DNA of 64,000 nt from positions 1,240,001 to 1,304,000 of the forward strand of contig CBDFKC010000003.1 in assembly GCA_965248685.1 (NCBI GenBank), given 5' to 3'. The position numbers and the translations under genes were made by a program. This DNA comes from VYFG01 sp965248685. Lineage in GTDB: Bacteria > Pseudomonadota > Gammaproteobacteria > Arenicellales > Poriferihabitantaceae. Below are positions 1-9,955 of the stretch, in pieces. The notes under the pieces are model-generated. The model had not been told where the DNA came from and did no database searches. It saw only the letters and a list, made by a program, of their open reading frames with translations. How positions within the stretch are numbered: position 1 is the stretch's first letter; each line of letters opens with the position of its first letter.

Positions 1-90
1 CAAACCCTGGCCGTTTTGCACAGAACGGTGTATTCATTATCAGTCCTACATACGTCAGGTCGAGATAAGCAAATATCCTATGAGGAAACC

Positions 91-3000
91 ATGAAAAAAG
101 AGTCAACTCTTCTCTATGACTCAAGATTCGAGCATGATTCTTGTGGTGTGGGTTTTATCGCCAATATAAAAGGTAAAAAAAGCCATAAGATTATTGCTGA
201 CGGTCTGCAAATTTTAAAAAACTTGACCCATCGTGGTGCGGTGGGAGCGGACCCCCATGCGGGGGACGGAGCTGGAATCCTATTGCAGCTATCTGATCAA
301 TTTTTTCGTGAGGTTTCGGAAATCGAGTTGCCAGAAGCAGGCAGATACGCGGTTGGGATGGTTTTCCTGCCACGCAGCCAGGCCGGACAAGCGGAAACTA
401 AAGGCGTAATTGAACGTTACATACTAGACGAAAACCAGGCGCTCTTGGGTTGGCGTGATGTTCCGGTGGACAATACCGATCTGGGACAAAGCGTCAAACC
501 AACCGAACCTGTGATTAAACAGGTGTTCGTCGGCTGTGGCTCGTCCCTTGAAGATCAAAATGCGTTCGAGCGCAAATTATTTGTAATCAGGAAACAGATT
601 GAGAAACGAATTCGTGAATCCGATGTTGAAGGCAAATCAGATTTCTATATATCCACTCTTTCCTCCCGGGTCATCAATTATAAAGGGATGCTGCTGGCTG
701 CCCAGGTTGGTGAGTATTACCCCGACCTGATTGATCCCCGGATGGACTCAGCGCTGGCCCTGGTACACCAGCGTTTTTCAACCAATACTTTTCCCACCTG
801 GGACCTGGCCCATCCGTTTCGGATGATCGCCCATAACGGTGAGATCAATACCCTGCGCGGAAATACCAATTGGATGGCGGCGCGTAAAAGCACCATGTCC
901 TCGTCCATTCTGGGAGATGATCTGGAAAAAGTTTGGCCTCTTATTCATGAAGGTCAGTCGGATTCGGCTGCTTTCGATAATGCCCTGGAGCTACTGCTCG
1001 CGGGCGGTTATGATTTATCCCATGCCATAATGATGCTCATACCGGAAGCATGGAGTGGTAATCAGAGCATGGATTCTGGCCGCCGCGCGTTTTACGAATA
1101 TCATGCGGCGCTAATGGAACCATGGGATGGCCCAGCAGCAGTAGCGTTTACCGATGGACGCCAGATTGGGGCAACCCTGGATCGCAATGGACTACGTCCG
1201 GCGCGCTATTTGGTGACCAGCGACGATACCGTAGTAATGGCATCAGAGATGGGGGTTCTGGCTATTCCGGAGCAAAAAATTGTCAAAAAGTGGCGTTTGC
1301 AGCCAGGCAAAATGCTGCTGATCGATCTCGAACAGGGGCGGATAATTGACGATGAAGAACTAAAGAAATCATTGGCTTCATCCCATGACTATCAGGGTTG
1401 GCTGGACCGAACCCAGATAAGACTATCCGATTTGAGACCAGCGGTTGGCGCGATGTCGCCCGATCATGAAACCATTACATTAGCCCAGCGAGCCTTTGGT
1501 TATAATCTCCAAGATTTAAAATTTTTACTGACACCCATGGTGGTAAGAGGGGAGGAGGCGATTGGGTCCATGGGTACCGACGTTCCACCGTCAGTTATGT
1601 CCAACCAGAGCAAACACCTGTCGAGCTATTTCAAACAAAACTTTGCCCAGGTAACCAACCCGCCGATCGATCCAATCAGAGAGGAAATTGTAATGTCTCT
1701 GATGTCACTAATTGGTCCTAAACCGAACCTCCTGGGACTCGAGGACGGTGGCAAGGATATGCGACTAATCGTTCCCCATCCCGTGTTGACCAATAACGAG
1801 CTGGAGCGCATCAGACAGATTGAGGACTATACCAATGCTGCTTTTCGAACCAAGACTCTAAGCATCTGCTACCCTGCAAACCTGGGTCCGAAGGGTATGC
1901 GTGGAGCTATATTGGGCTTGTGCGAAAAGGCTGAATTGCGGGTCAAACGAGGATATAACATCCTGATTTTGTCAGACCGGGACATGGACGCTGACAATGC
2001 AGCAATTCCGGCGCTACTCGCCACTTCCGCGGTACATCATCATTTAATTCGCCGCGGTCTGCGAACCGAATCCGGGCTGGTTGTGGAGACCGGTGCCTGT
2101 ATTGAAATCCACCATTTCGCGACCCTTGCAGGTTATGGTGCTGAAGCCATTAATCCCTATGTAGCATTTGACAGTATTAATACATTATTACCGACTATTG
2201 ACAGCACCCTGAACTTCGAAGACGCCCAGCAACGCTATATTAAAGCAGTGGGTAAAGGATTCAAAAAGGTCATGTCGAAAATGGGCATATCCACTTACCA
2301 ATCCTACTGCGGTGCACAGATTTTCGATGCGGTGGGATTATCGTCAAAGTTCGTCGAACAGTATTTCTCTGGTACCCATACCATGATCGAAGGGATTGGA
2401 CTGGAACGGGTAGCCGCTGAATCCTTCAAGTGGCATCAGAGAGCTTATCGAGAACATAGCGGGCCCAATCGGTTGGATGTTGGTGGTGAATATGCCTATC
2501 GGGTTAATGGCGAAACACATGTATGGAGTCCCCAGACGATTTCTGCACTGCAACATGCAACCCGAAGCAACAATCCGAAGACTTTTGCCGAGTTTTCTCG
2601 GGCAGTGGACCAGCAGGACAAAAAGCTGCTTAATTTAAGGGGCTTGTTCGAATTTAAATCGGCACAGCAACCTGTGCCATTGGACCAGGTCGAACCCGCA
2701 GCAGAAATTGTCAAACGGTTTTCAACTGGCGCGATGTCATTTGGATCGATATCCCAGGAAGCCCATTCGACTTTGGCAGTGGCCATGAATCAGATTGGAG
2801 GTCGTTCGAATACCGGCGAAGGAGGTGAGGAGCCAGAACGTTATCTCGTATTGGAAGATGGATCGAAAAACCCGAGGCGCTCAGCAATAAAACAAATAGC
2901 GTCTGGTCGTTTCGGTGTGAGTACTGAATATCTGGTGAATGCGGATGATTTGCAAATCAAGATGGCCCAAGGCGCCAAGCCCGGAGAGGGCGGGCAGTTA

Positions 3001-4659
3001 CCGGGGCATAAGGTAACTGCCCAAATAGCCGCGGTGCGAAACTCGACTCCAGGCGTTGGCCTAATTTCTCCACCACCGCATCATGACATTTATTCTATTG
3101 AGGATTTGGCCCAGCTGATCCACGATCTTAAAAATGTAAATCCGGCAGCACGAATTTCAGTCAAGCTGGTATCAGAGGGTGGCGTAGGCACGGTAGCCGC
3201 TGGGGTTTCCAAAGCGCATGCTGATCATGTCACGATTTCCGGCTACGAAGGGGGCACCGGTGCCAGCCCGTTAACCTCCATAAAACACGCGGGAATACCC
3301 TGGGAAATTGGCCTCGCGGATACCCACCAAACACTGGTGATGAATCAGTTGCGGGGTCGGATCGCGGTTCAGGTAGATGGCGGAGTACGTACCGGACGCG
3401 ATGTCGCGATTGGCGCCTTGCTCGGTGCAGACGAGTTTGGTTTTGCTACTGCACCGCTTATTGTCCAGGGTTGCATTATGATGCGCAAATGTCACCTGAA
3501 TACCTGCCCGGTAGGTGTTGCAACCCAGGACCCGGAGTTACGCAAGAAATTTACCGGTAAGCCAGAGCATGTCATTAATTATTTTTTCTTTGTTGCCGAA
3601 GAGCTTCGAAAAATTATGTCGGACCTCGGTTTTCGCACGGTAAATGAAATGATTGGACAGTCCGACCGTCTGGATATGCACCCGGCCATCACTCATTGGA
3701 AGGCTAGAGGGCTGGACTACAGCCGTATGCTTGCTAAGCCGGTGGTAGATCAGGCTACCGCAATCTACAATTGCGAATCTCAAGATCATGGGCTGGAAAA
3801 GGCCCTGGACCTTCAATTTATTGAGCAGTCCAGGCGTGCCCTCGAACATCGCGAATCGGTGACTATTGATACACCAGTAAACAATACCGACCGTACGGTG
3901 GGAGCAATGTTATCGGGGCGAATTGCTCAGCAGTATGGTCATAAAGGATTGGACGACGACACTATTGTAATACGTGCAAAGGGAACCGCAGGGCAGTCAT
4001 TCGGAGCCTGGCTTGCTCGGGGTGTTTCAATTGAACTTGAAGGCGAAGCCAATGATTATGTGGGAAAAGGAATCTCCGGTGGACGTCTCGCAATTAGGCC
4101 TCCCCAGGAGGCTGCTATTGGTGATCCCTCGGACAATATTATTGTGGGGAATACGGTTATGTATGGAGCCATCGCCGGCGAGGCCTATTTTAACGGCGTT
4201 GCGGGAGAACGATTTTGTGTGCGCAATTCCGGTGCCAATGCGGTGGTAGAAGGTGTCGGCGATCACGGTTGTGAATACATGACTGGAGGGGTTGTGGTTT
4301 GCCTGGGGGCCACCGGAAGAAACTTCGCCGCCGGGATGTCTGGAGGCATTGCTTATGTTCTTGACCTTGCTGGGGACTTTGCCTCCCGTTGCAACCAGCA
4401 ACAAGTGGAATTGCGTCCAGTATCTGCTGATTCCGGGTTGCAAAATTTAGGAGATATGCTAACCGCGGATGAGCCTCGGTTGCGTTTGCTGATCGAGAAT
4501 CACGTTCGCTATACCAATAGCCAGCTAGCCCGAACCATATTGGATAAATGGAACGAATATCTCGTAAAATTTGTCAAAATCATGCCATTTGAATATGAAA
4601 AAGCCTTGATCAAGCTAGCCGAAGAATCAGCGCCACTAATGGAGGCAGGGCATGGGTAA
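91..4659 (+). CDS. gltB: Glutamate synthase, large (alpha) subunit
   Basis: Transfers the amide nitrogen of glutamine to 2-oxoglutarate in the cytoplasm, giving two glutamates; with GltD it forms NADPH-dependent GOGAT. The ATG at 91 follows a GAGGA ribosome site and leaves a short propeptide, so Cys18 (HDSCGVGF) becomes the N-terminal nucleophile of the class II glutamine amidotransferase domain. That domain spans about residues 18-430, followed by the central domain, the FMN/2-oxoglutarate barrel (about 840-1210) and the C-terminal GXGXG beta-helix. Cys1128, Cys1134 and Cys1139 (CIMMRKCHLNTC) are the expected 3Fe-4S ligands. At 1522 residues it is full length for the family. An in-frame upstream start at 16 is possible but lacks homology. 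It overlaps gltD by 8 bases, so the two are surely one operon. Confidence 0.98.
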   Translation: MKKESTLLYDSRFEHDSCGVGFIANIKGKKSHKIIADGLQILKNLTHRGAVGADPHAGDGAGILLQLSDQFFREVSEIELPEAGRYAVGMVFLPRSQAGQAETKGVIERYILDENQALLGWRDVPVDNTDLGQSVKPTEPVIKQVFVGCGSSLEDQNAFERKLFVIRKQIEKRIRESDVEGKSDFYISTLSSRVINYKGMLLAAQVGEYYPDLIDPRMDSALALVHQRFSTNTFPTWDLAHPFRMIAHNGEINTLRGNTNWMAARKSTMSSSILGDDLEKVWPLIHEGQSDSAAFDNALELLLAGGYDLSHAIMMLIPEAWSGNQSMDSGRRAFYEYHAALMEPWDGPAAVAFTDGRQIGATLDRNGLRPARYLVTSDDTVVMASEMGVLAIPEQKIVKKWRLQPGKMLLIDLEQGRIIDDEELKKSLASSHDYQGWLDRTQIRLSDLRPAVGAMSPDHETITLAQRAFGYNLQDLKFLLTPMVVRGEEAIGSMGTDVPPSVMSNQSKHLSSYFKQNFAQVTNPPIDPIREEIVMSLMSLIGPKPNLLGLEDGGKDMRLIVPHPVLTNNELERIRQIEDYTNAAFRTKTLSICYPANLGPKGMRGAILGLCEKAELRVKRGYNILILSDRDMDADNAAIPALLATSAVHHHLIRRGLRTESGLVVETGACIEIHHFATLAGYGAEAINPYVAFDSINTLLPTIDSTLNFEDAQQRYIKAVGKGFKKVMSKMGISTYQSYCGAQIFDAVGLSSKFVEQYFSGTHTMIEGIGLERVAAESFKWHQRAYREHSGPNRLDVGGEYAYRVNGETHVWSPQTISALQHATRSNNPKTFAEFSRAVDQQDKKLLNLRGLFEFKSAQQPVPLDQVEPAAEIVKRFSTGAMSFGSISQEAHSTLAVAMNQIGGRSNTGEGGEEPERYLVLEDGSKNPRRSAIKQIASGRFGVSTEYLVNADDLQIKMAQGAKPGEGGQLPGHKVTAQIAAVRNSTPGVGLISPPPHHDIYSIEDLAQLIHDLKNVNPAARISVKLVSEGGVGTVAAGVSKAHADHVTISGYEGGTGASPLTSIKHAGIPWEIGLADTHQTLVMNQLRGRIAVQVDGGVRTGRDVAIGALLGADEFGFATAPLIVQGCIMMRKCHLNTCPVGVATQDPELRKKFTGKPEHVINYFFFVAEELRKIMSDLGFRTVNEMIGQSDRLDMHPAITHWKARGLDYSRMLAKPVVDQATAIYNCESQDHGLEKALDLQFIEQSRRALEHRESVTIDTPVNNTDRTVGAMLSGRIAQQYGHKGLDDDTIVIRAKGTAGQSFGAWLARGVSIELEGEANDYVGKGISGGRLAIRPPQEAAIGDPSDNIIVGNTVMYGAIAGEAYFNGVAGERFCVRNSGANAVVEGVGDHGCEYMTGGVVVCLGATGRNFAAGMSGGIAYVLDLAGDFASRCNQQQVELRPVSADSGLQNLGDMLTADEPRLRLLIENHVRYTNSQLARTILDKWNEYLVKFVKIMPFEYEKALIKLAEESAPLMEAGHG

Positions 4660-6106
4660 TCCAACAGGTTTTATAGAATTCGAGCGCAAGGATCGTCACT
4701 TTCTGCCGGTGGAGCTACGGGTCAAGAATTATCAGGAGTTTGTTATAAACCTCGGAGATCAGGAACTACGCAATCAGGGTGCCCGCTGTATGGATTGTGG
4801 AATACCATATTGCCATACCGGTTGCCCGGTCAATAATTTGATTCCTGACTGGAATGACCTGGTTTACCAGGACGATTGGAAGGCCGCCAGCGAACAGTTA
4901 CACGCGACCAATAACTTTCCCGAATTCACTGGTCGAATCTGCCCGGCACCCTGCGAAGCGTCTTGTACCCTGAATATTGATGATAATCCTGTAACGATAA
5001 AAACCATCGAATACAGCATTGTGGAGCGGGCCTGGAAAGAAGGGTGGATTCAACCACAGATTCCACGACATCGTAGCGGCAAGCGGGTTGCCGTGGTCGG
5101 ATCCGGTCCCGCCGGATTGGCCTGCGCCCAGCAGCTGGCGAGAGCGGGCCATAGCGTGTCAATCTACGACAAACATGATCGAAGTGGCGGTTTGCTACGT
5201 TACGGCATTCCGGATTTCAAACTGGATAAAAAGGTAATTGATCGACGCATGGCGCAGATGAAAGCCGAGGGAGTGCGTTTTCACAGCAACACTCATATCG
5301 GCGTTGATTTGCCGGTGAGTTACTTGTTGGAAAATTTTGACGCGGCAGTTTTAGCAGGGGGGTGCGAAGTGCCCAGAGAACTGCAGGTACCCGGGCAGAC
5401 ACTTATTGGAGTTCATTTCGCAATGGATTTTTTACGGAATAATTCTCGTCGAATACAAGGGAATCTGGTTTCCGAAGACGAATATGTTTCCGCCAGGGGG
5501 AAGCATGTGGTGGTGATCGGTGGTGGTGATACCGGGTCCGATTGTATTGGTACAGCCAATCGACATGGAGCAGCGAGTATTACCCAAATAGAAATCTTGT
5601 CGCAACCACCAGAGCGTGAAGACAAAGCGTTAACCTGGCCCAACTGGCCCCATAAAATGCGCACGTCGTCGTCCCAGGAAGAAGGATGCAACCGGCTTTG
5701 GGATATCGTGACTACGGCGGTTATTGATGATGGAAAGGGACGGGTAAAAGCTGTGCACTGTCGCAAAGTTGCCTGGAAAATAGTCGATGGAAACTGGAAA
5801 ATGCAGGAGATTGCAGGATCTGATTTTGAACTTAAGGCGGAATTGGTAACCTTAGCAATGGGTTTTGTTCACCCTGTGCATCAAGGTCTACTAAAGGACT
5901 TTGACGTTGCGCTCGATTCCCGGGGCAATGTCGCCGCAGCAACTGACGGGGACAAAGCTTATTGCTGTAATATCGACGGCGTATTTTCAGCTGGCGATAT
6001 GCGGCGAGGACAATCTCTAGTGGTTTGGGCAATCCAAGAGGGGCGACAGTGCGCTCGAGCCGTGGACAAATACTTACGGGAAGATAACAGTCTTTCTGCA
6101 GATTAA
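4652..6106 (+). CDS. gltD: Glutamate synthase, small (beta) subunit
   Basis: NADPH-oxidising partner of GltB; it feeds electrons through FAD and iron-sulfur clusters to the FMN of the large subunit. Two N-terminal Cys groups are visible: C46, C49, C54, C58 (CMDCGIPYCHTGC) and C97, C101, C105 (CPAPCEASC). The FAD-binding loop GSGPAG is at 150-155 and a second dinucleotide loop, GGGDTGSDC, lies near residue 290. The length of 484 residues is normal. The start overlaps the end of gltB, and hemE follows after 14 bases, so all three may be co-transcribed. Confidence 0.98.
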   Translation: MGNPTGFIEFERKDRHFLPVELRVKNYQEFVINLGDQELRNQGARCMDCGIPYCHTGCPVNNLIPDWNDLVYQDDWKAASEQLHATNNFPEFTGRICPAPCEASCTLNIDDNPVTIKTIEYSIVERAWKEGWIQPQIPRHRSGKRVAVVGSGPAGLACAQQLARAGHSVSIYDKHDRSGGLLRYGIPDFKLDKKVIDRRMAQMKAEGVRFHSNTHIGVDLPVSYLLENFDAAVLAGGCEVPRELQVPGQTLIGVHFAMDFLRNNSRRIQGNLVSEDEYVSARGKHVVVIGGGDTGSDCIGTANRHGAASITQIEILSQPPEREDKALTWPNWPHKMRTSSSQEEGCNRLWDIVTTAVIDDGKGRVKAVHCRKVAWKIVDGNWKMQEIAGSDFELKAELVTLAMGFVHPVHQGLLKDFDVALDSRGNVAAATDGDKAYCCNIDGVFSAGDMRRGQSLVVWAIQEGRQCARAVDKYLREDNSLSAD

Positions 6107-6120
6107 ATAAAGATAGTACT

Positions 6121-7200
6121 ATGCCAGTTCCTTTGAAAAATGACCGTTTGTTGCGGGCGCTTGCTCGCCAGCCCGTAGATTGCACACCGGTCTGGATAAT
6201 GCGCCAGGCTGGGAGGTATCTGCCGGAGTATCGAGCGACCAGAGCGGCAGCGGGAAATTTCCTGACCTTATGCAAAACCCCGGAACTTGCCTGTGAGGTG
6301 ACCCTGCAACCACTAAGACGATTTTCTCTTGACGCTGCAATTTTGTTCTCGGATATTCTGACTATCCCAGATGCTATGGGGCTGGGACTGTCCCTTGACG
6401 AAGGCGTTGGTCCACGGTTTGCCCGGCCAATTCGGTCAAAAACTGATATTGAATCGTTGCCGGAACTGGACATTGATAAAGACCTTGGATACGTTATGGA
6501 CGCGGTACGACTGATCCGACATGAATTGGATGGCAGCGTGCCGCTCATTGGGTTTACCGGGAGTCCTTGGACCCTGACAACCTATATGGTCGAAGGCGGT
6601 GGAAGTAAAGAGTTTGCGCTAGCCAAAGGGATGCTGCACGACCAGCCAGCAATGACCCATGATCTGTTGTCCCGGGTTACGTTGGCAGTAATTGACTATT
6701 TGAAAGCCCAGGTCAAAGCCGGGGCCCAGGCACTAATGGTTTTTGATACCTGGGGAGGAGCTTTATCGACCCCGGTTTATATGGATTTTTCGCTGGCATA
6801 CATGCGGCAGATTGTGGACGCATTGAAATCCGACCCCGCGACAAAATTAATACCGATCACCCTGTTTACCAAGGGAGGCAGTAACTGGCTTGAACAGATC
6901 GCGGATACTGGTTGTGACGGAGTTGGATTGGACTGGACTATTTCCCTGATGGATGCCTGGGAAAGGATTGGCCATAAGGTCGCGCTACAGGGAAATATGG
7001 ACCCTACTGTGCTGTATGCTGCGGGACCAAAAGTCGCCGCTGAGGCAACTCGGATAATCGAAGAATTCGGGGATCGACCTGGGCATATTTTTAACCTTGG
7101 CCATGGTATCCACCCAACTATAGATCCCGAGCGCGTGGGCGTTTTGGTTGATACTGTGCATCAGGCCAGCCGCCGCTCAGAAAATCGGTTGGCTGGTTAA
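6121..7200 (+). CDS. hemE: Uroporphyrinogen decarboxylase
   Basis: Removes four carboxyl groups from uroporphyrinogen III to give coproporphyrinogen III in heme synthesis; cytosolic, cofactor-free. The N-terminal substrate-binding signature RQAGRYLPEYR begins at residue 28, and the second signature GFTGSPWTLTTYMVEGGGSK is present mid-protein. 359 residues matches the family. The gltBD-hemE order is common in gammaproteobacteria. A possible second heme gene, hemJ, lies at 33.7 kb. Confidence 0.98.
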   Translation: MPVPLKNDRLLRALARQPVDCTPVWIMRQAGRYLPEYRATRAAAGNFLTLCKTPELACEVTLQPLRRFSLDAAILFSDILTIPDAMGLGLSLDEGVGPRFARPIRSKTDIESLPELDIDKDLGYVMDAVRLIRHELDGSVPLIGFTGSPWTLTTYMVEGGGSKEFALAKGMLHDQPAMTHDLLSRVTLAVIDYLKAQVKAGAQALMVFDTWGGALSTPVYMDFSLAYMRQIVDALKSDPATKLIPITLFTKGGSNWLEQIADTGCDGVGLDWTISLMDAWERIGHKVALQGNMDPTVLYAAGPKVAAEATRIIEEFGDRPGHIFNLGHGIHPTIDPERVGVLVDTVHQASRRSENRLAG

Positions 7201-7245
7201 TTTCCGCGACAATTGTCAGAATCCACGAGGTGCATTCTCTGAAAG

Positions 7246-7563
7246 TTACTCTGTGGCATTTTGTTGCGCATGCTCAAGCTGGGATAACTGATCATCTGAT
7301 GCCTTTACCTGCCATTTTTCTTTGTATTCCTTATAGGGCATCCCATACACAGACTCGCGGGCTTGATCATAGTTGACTTCAACCCCATGCTCGGCAGCCT
7401 CTGATATATACCATTTGGAAAAACAGTTACGACAGAAATAGCCCAAATTCATCAGGTCTATATTCTGCACTTCCGGGTGTGTTTGCAGGTGCGCGATTAG
7501 TTTACGGAATAGAGCGGCTTCGATTTCAAGTTGATCTTGGTCGGATAATTCAGGGTGTTTCAT
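7246..7563 (-). CDS. DUF1244 family protein
   Basis: Small 105-residue soluble protein with the conserved core of the DUF1244 family (DLMNLGYFCRNCFSKW near residue 40, YGMPYKEYKEKW near 75). The two Cys of CRNC are conserved in the family. I know of no established biochemical role. Its start overlaps the end of the terC-like gene by 4 bases (ATGA), so the two are translationally coupled. It is convergent with hemE, with 45 bases between stop codons. Confidence 0.9.
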   Translation of the reverse strand: MKHPELSDQDQLEIEAALFRKLIAHLQTHPEVQNIDLMNLGYFCRNCFSKWYISEAAEHGVEVNYDQARESVYGMPYKEYKEKWQVKASDDQLSQLEHAQQNATE

Positions 7564-8357
7564 TTAGACGGTCCTTTAGCAGCAATCCTGGCATGGTTTT
7601 TCTTCATCAGGTTGGAAGCATAACGCGATTGAACCAGGTCAACCACGACTACAACGAAGATCACGAAATAAAATGTCGCCTTACTCATGGGCAGGACGGG
7701 ATGATTAAATACCGTAATATGCGCCAAATGGGCGCCTTCGGTCAGCAGCATGATGCCAACTATAAACAGAATGAACAGGCCGATAACTTCGTACATCCGG
7801 TTTTTTTCCAGAAATTCTGCGACGTGGTCGGATAACCAGATCATAAGAATACCGCCAATTACAATAGCCGTCGCCATTACCACAAAAACATTGGTTAGCG
7901 CCATGGCGCTAAGAATTGAATCAAATGAAAATACTACGTTCATAACCACAATCAATGTTAGCGCTTTGGCGAATGAATTGCCGGAATTTTCGTTATCATG
8001 CAAGTCTTCAAGGATCAGCATATGCATGATTTCCTTGAATGCGGTATAGATAATAAACACTCCACCAAATAAAACTACCAGACTGTGGAGGTTAAATACG
8101 CCCTCGAAAACGCCGTTAATGTGGGTTGAAAAAAGCGTGTCCTGAAATAGTGAGATTATTTTAATTAAGACAAATAACAAAACAATGCGCAACAATACTG
8201 CAAGCCCGATTCCCCATCGTCGAACTGATGCCCGTCTGGACTCATCTACCCGCTTCGACTCGAGAGAAATATACAGCAGATTATCGAATCCCAATACCGC
8301 CTGCAGCAACGTCAGCATTACCAGGGTGAACAAATTTTCTAATGTGAATAAATCCAA
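7560..8357 (-). CDS. TerC-family integral membrane protein
   Basis: 265 residues with about seven hydrophobic helices and the TerC signature near the N-terminus (LQAVLGFDNLLYISLESKRV) plus an acidic intramembrane patch (NVVFSFDSILSAMALT) further on. TerC/Alx/MeeF-type proteins are linked to tellurite resistance and, in several bacteria, to export or metalation involving Mn2+. Which ion this one handles cannot be told from sequence. It is first in a two-gene unit with the DUF1244 gene and is divergent from kdsD. No yybP-ykoY riboswitch is evident in the 149-base upstream gap. Confidence 0.9.
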   Translation of the reverse strand: MDLFTLENLFTLVMLTLLQAVLGFDNLLYISLESKRVDESRRASVRRWGIGLAVLLRIVLLFVLIKIISLFQDTLFSTHINGVFEGVFNLHSLVVLFGGVFIIYTAFKEIMHMLILEDLHDNENSGNSFAKALTLIVVMNVVFSFDSILSAMALTNVFVVMATAIVIGGILMIWLSDHVAEFLEKNRMYEVIGLFILFIVGIMLLTEGAHLAHITVFNHPVLPMSKATFYFVIFVVVVVDLVQSRYASNLMKKNHARIAAKGPSK

Positions 8358-8463
8358 TTTCGTATTCCGTATTTATAGTGGCGAGCACGACATTAGCAAA
8401 TAAAGATAGCCTGGGTAAACAGCAAAACCTTAACAGAATGGCAATTATTTAGACCCTTCGGTT

Positions 8464-8472
8464 TGTTATACT
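8464..8472 (+). promoter_or_regulatory. Extended -10 promoter for the kdsD-lpt cluster
   Basis: TGTTATACT fits an extended -10 element (TGn followed by a TATAAT-like hexamer) 34 bases before the kdsD start. The -35 region is poor, which is usual for extended -10 promoters. It lies in the divergent gap between the terC-like gene and kdsD. Confidence 0.5.
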
Positions 8473-8506
8473 AGTCGTTCCCACATTTATTGTCCTGAGT
8501 AGATTC

Positions 8507-9508
8507 ATGTCGTCGCCTATTTCTACCGATAATGCTGTCGAGTTCGCACGCGCGGTAGTTCAAATCGAGGCCGATGCCATTGTTGCCATGAGTCAACGAA
8601 TTGGCGTTGCATTTGAGCAGGCCTGCCAGCTGATCCTGGATTGCGCAGGGCGAGTTGTGGTTATTGGAATGGGTAAGTCGGGACATATTGGAGGTAAGAT
8701 TGCGGCTACCTTTGCCAGTACAGGCACCCCTTCGTTTTTTGTTCACCCCGGAGAGGCCAGCCACGGCGATTTGGGCATGATTACACCAGATGATCTGGTG
8801 GTTGCGATTTCGAATTCGGGCGAGACCCCCGAAGTTATCACCATACTGCCAATCGTTAAGCAGATTGGGACTAAATTGATCGTTTTCACTGGAAATCAAG
8901 CCTCAACATTAGCTCAACAGGCAGATGTCTGTGTCGATGTTGGTGTAGCCAAAGAAGCCTGCCCGTTAAACCTGGCACCGACCGCCAGTACTACGGCAAC
9001 CCTGGTGATGGGCGATGCTTTAGCAGTAGCGGTGCAGAAGCTAAGGGGTTTTTCTATCCAGGACTTCGCCAGAACCCACCCCGGAGGAACATTGGGAAAG
9101 CGTCTGTTATTGTACGCCGGCGATTTAATGCACCGGGGTGAACAGCTTCCTATTGTTGACGCGGATGCAAGACTGCAGGATTTGCTTGTTGAGATGTCGT
9201 CAAAATCCCTTGGAATGGCAGGTATTGTTGATGCAGACGGTAAACTACTTGGTATGTTTACCGATGGCGATTTGCGTCGGACCCTTAACGACGGCGTGGA
9301 TATTTATAACAGCCGAGCTATTGATTTAGCTAATCACAATCCCTATACAGTTAAACCCGATACTTTGGCCGCAGAAATTGTCAAAATAATGCGTGAATAT
9401 GCCCAACAAGGGCCCCATGCGATTAATTGCCTTTTTGTGGTAGATGATCAGGATGTTGTCGTTGGTGCACTCAATACCCACGACCTGCTGCGAGCCGGTG
9501 TTATCTGA
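8507..9508 (+). CDS. kdsD: Arabinose-5-phosphate isomerase (Kdo pathway)
   Basis: Converts ribulose-5-phosphate to arabinose-5-phosphate, the first committed step to Kdo of the LPS core. The SIS sugar-isomerase domain (about 30-190) carries GMGKSGHIGGK at 54-64 and the HPGEASHGDLGM loop at 80-91. Two CBS modules fill the C-terminal third. 333 residues is standard. It is followed after two bases by lptC, whereas in most gammaproteobacteria kdsC (Kdo-8-phosphate phosphatase) intervenes. Confidence 0.96.
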   Translation: MSSPISTDNAVEFARAVVQIEADAIVAMSQRIGVAFEQACQLILDCAGRVVVIGMGKSGHIGGKIAATFASTGTPSFFVHPGEASHGDLGMITPDDLVVAISNSGETPEVITILPIVKQIGTKLIVFTGNQASTLAQQADVCVDVGVAKEACPLNLAPTASTTATLVMGDALAVAVQKLRGFSIQDFARTHPGGTLGKRLLLYAGDLMHRGEQLPIVDADARLQDLLVEMSSKSLGMAGIVDADGKLLGMFTDGDLRRTLNDGVDIYNSRAIDLANHNPYTVKPDTLAAEIVKIMREYAQQGPHAINCLFVVDDQDVVVGALNTHDLLRAGVI

Positions 9509-9510
9509 AG

Positions 9511-9951
9511 ATGCTGGAATTTCGCGAAAATATTATTCTGGTTGGGGTTTTTCTAATCCTTATCACCCTGTCTGCGTGGCTCCAATTTGGATTATTAGAA
9601 TCCCCTGCCGAAGAGATCAGTGAGCAGGAAAAAAATGCTGCAGACTACTATATTGAAAATTTTGTCTCGACAGGAATGGACAAACTCGGTAAAAAGTACG
9701 AATTGAAGGCGGACCGGATGGTGCACTATCCTTACGGTGACCGAGCGCTGTTGGACAATCCTCATGTGGTTCAATATGATCTAAACCAGACCCCAAGGCA
9801 TATATACGCTGACTCGGGCTGGCTCTACAATAGCACCTCAAAAATTCTGTTAACCGGAAACGTACGGGTTATTCAAAGCCAAACGGCTTTCTCCGGAGGG
9901 GTTTCTATGGGTGAGAAAATGGTCATTATCCTTAACCAAGATAGAGGTTAA
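9511..9951 (+). CDS. lptC: LPS export protein LptC, shortened
   Basis: Single-pass inner-membrane protein that passes LPS from LptB2FG to LptA. One N-terminal helix (about residues 8-28) is followed by the start of the beta-jellyroll. Residues 52-110 match the family (YELKADRMVHYPYGDRALL, IYADSGWLYNSTSKILLTG). The protein has only 146 residues against roughly 190 usually. The C-terminus (GVSMGEKMVIILNQDRG) resembles the normal family end, so about 35-40 residues of central strands seem to be missing rather than the tail. lptA begins 5 bases after the stop. The identity is secure from context; the fold is reduced. Confidence 0.85.
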   Translation: MLEFRENIILVGVFLILITLSAWLQFGLLESPAEEISEQEKNAADYYIENFVSTGMDKLGKKYELKADRMVHYPYGDRALLDNPHVVQYDLNQTPRHIYADSGWLYNSTSKILLTGNVRVIQSQTAFSGGVSMGEKMVIILNQDRG

Positions 9952-9955
9952 ATTG

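Noticed and set aside
5832..6548. 238-codon minus-strand frame across gltD/hemE
   Set aside because: Antisense to two strongly conserved genes, no recognisable domain; an open shadow frame.
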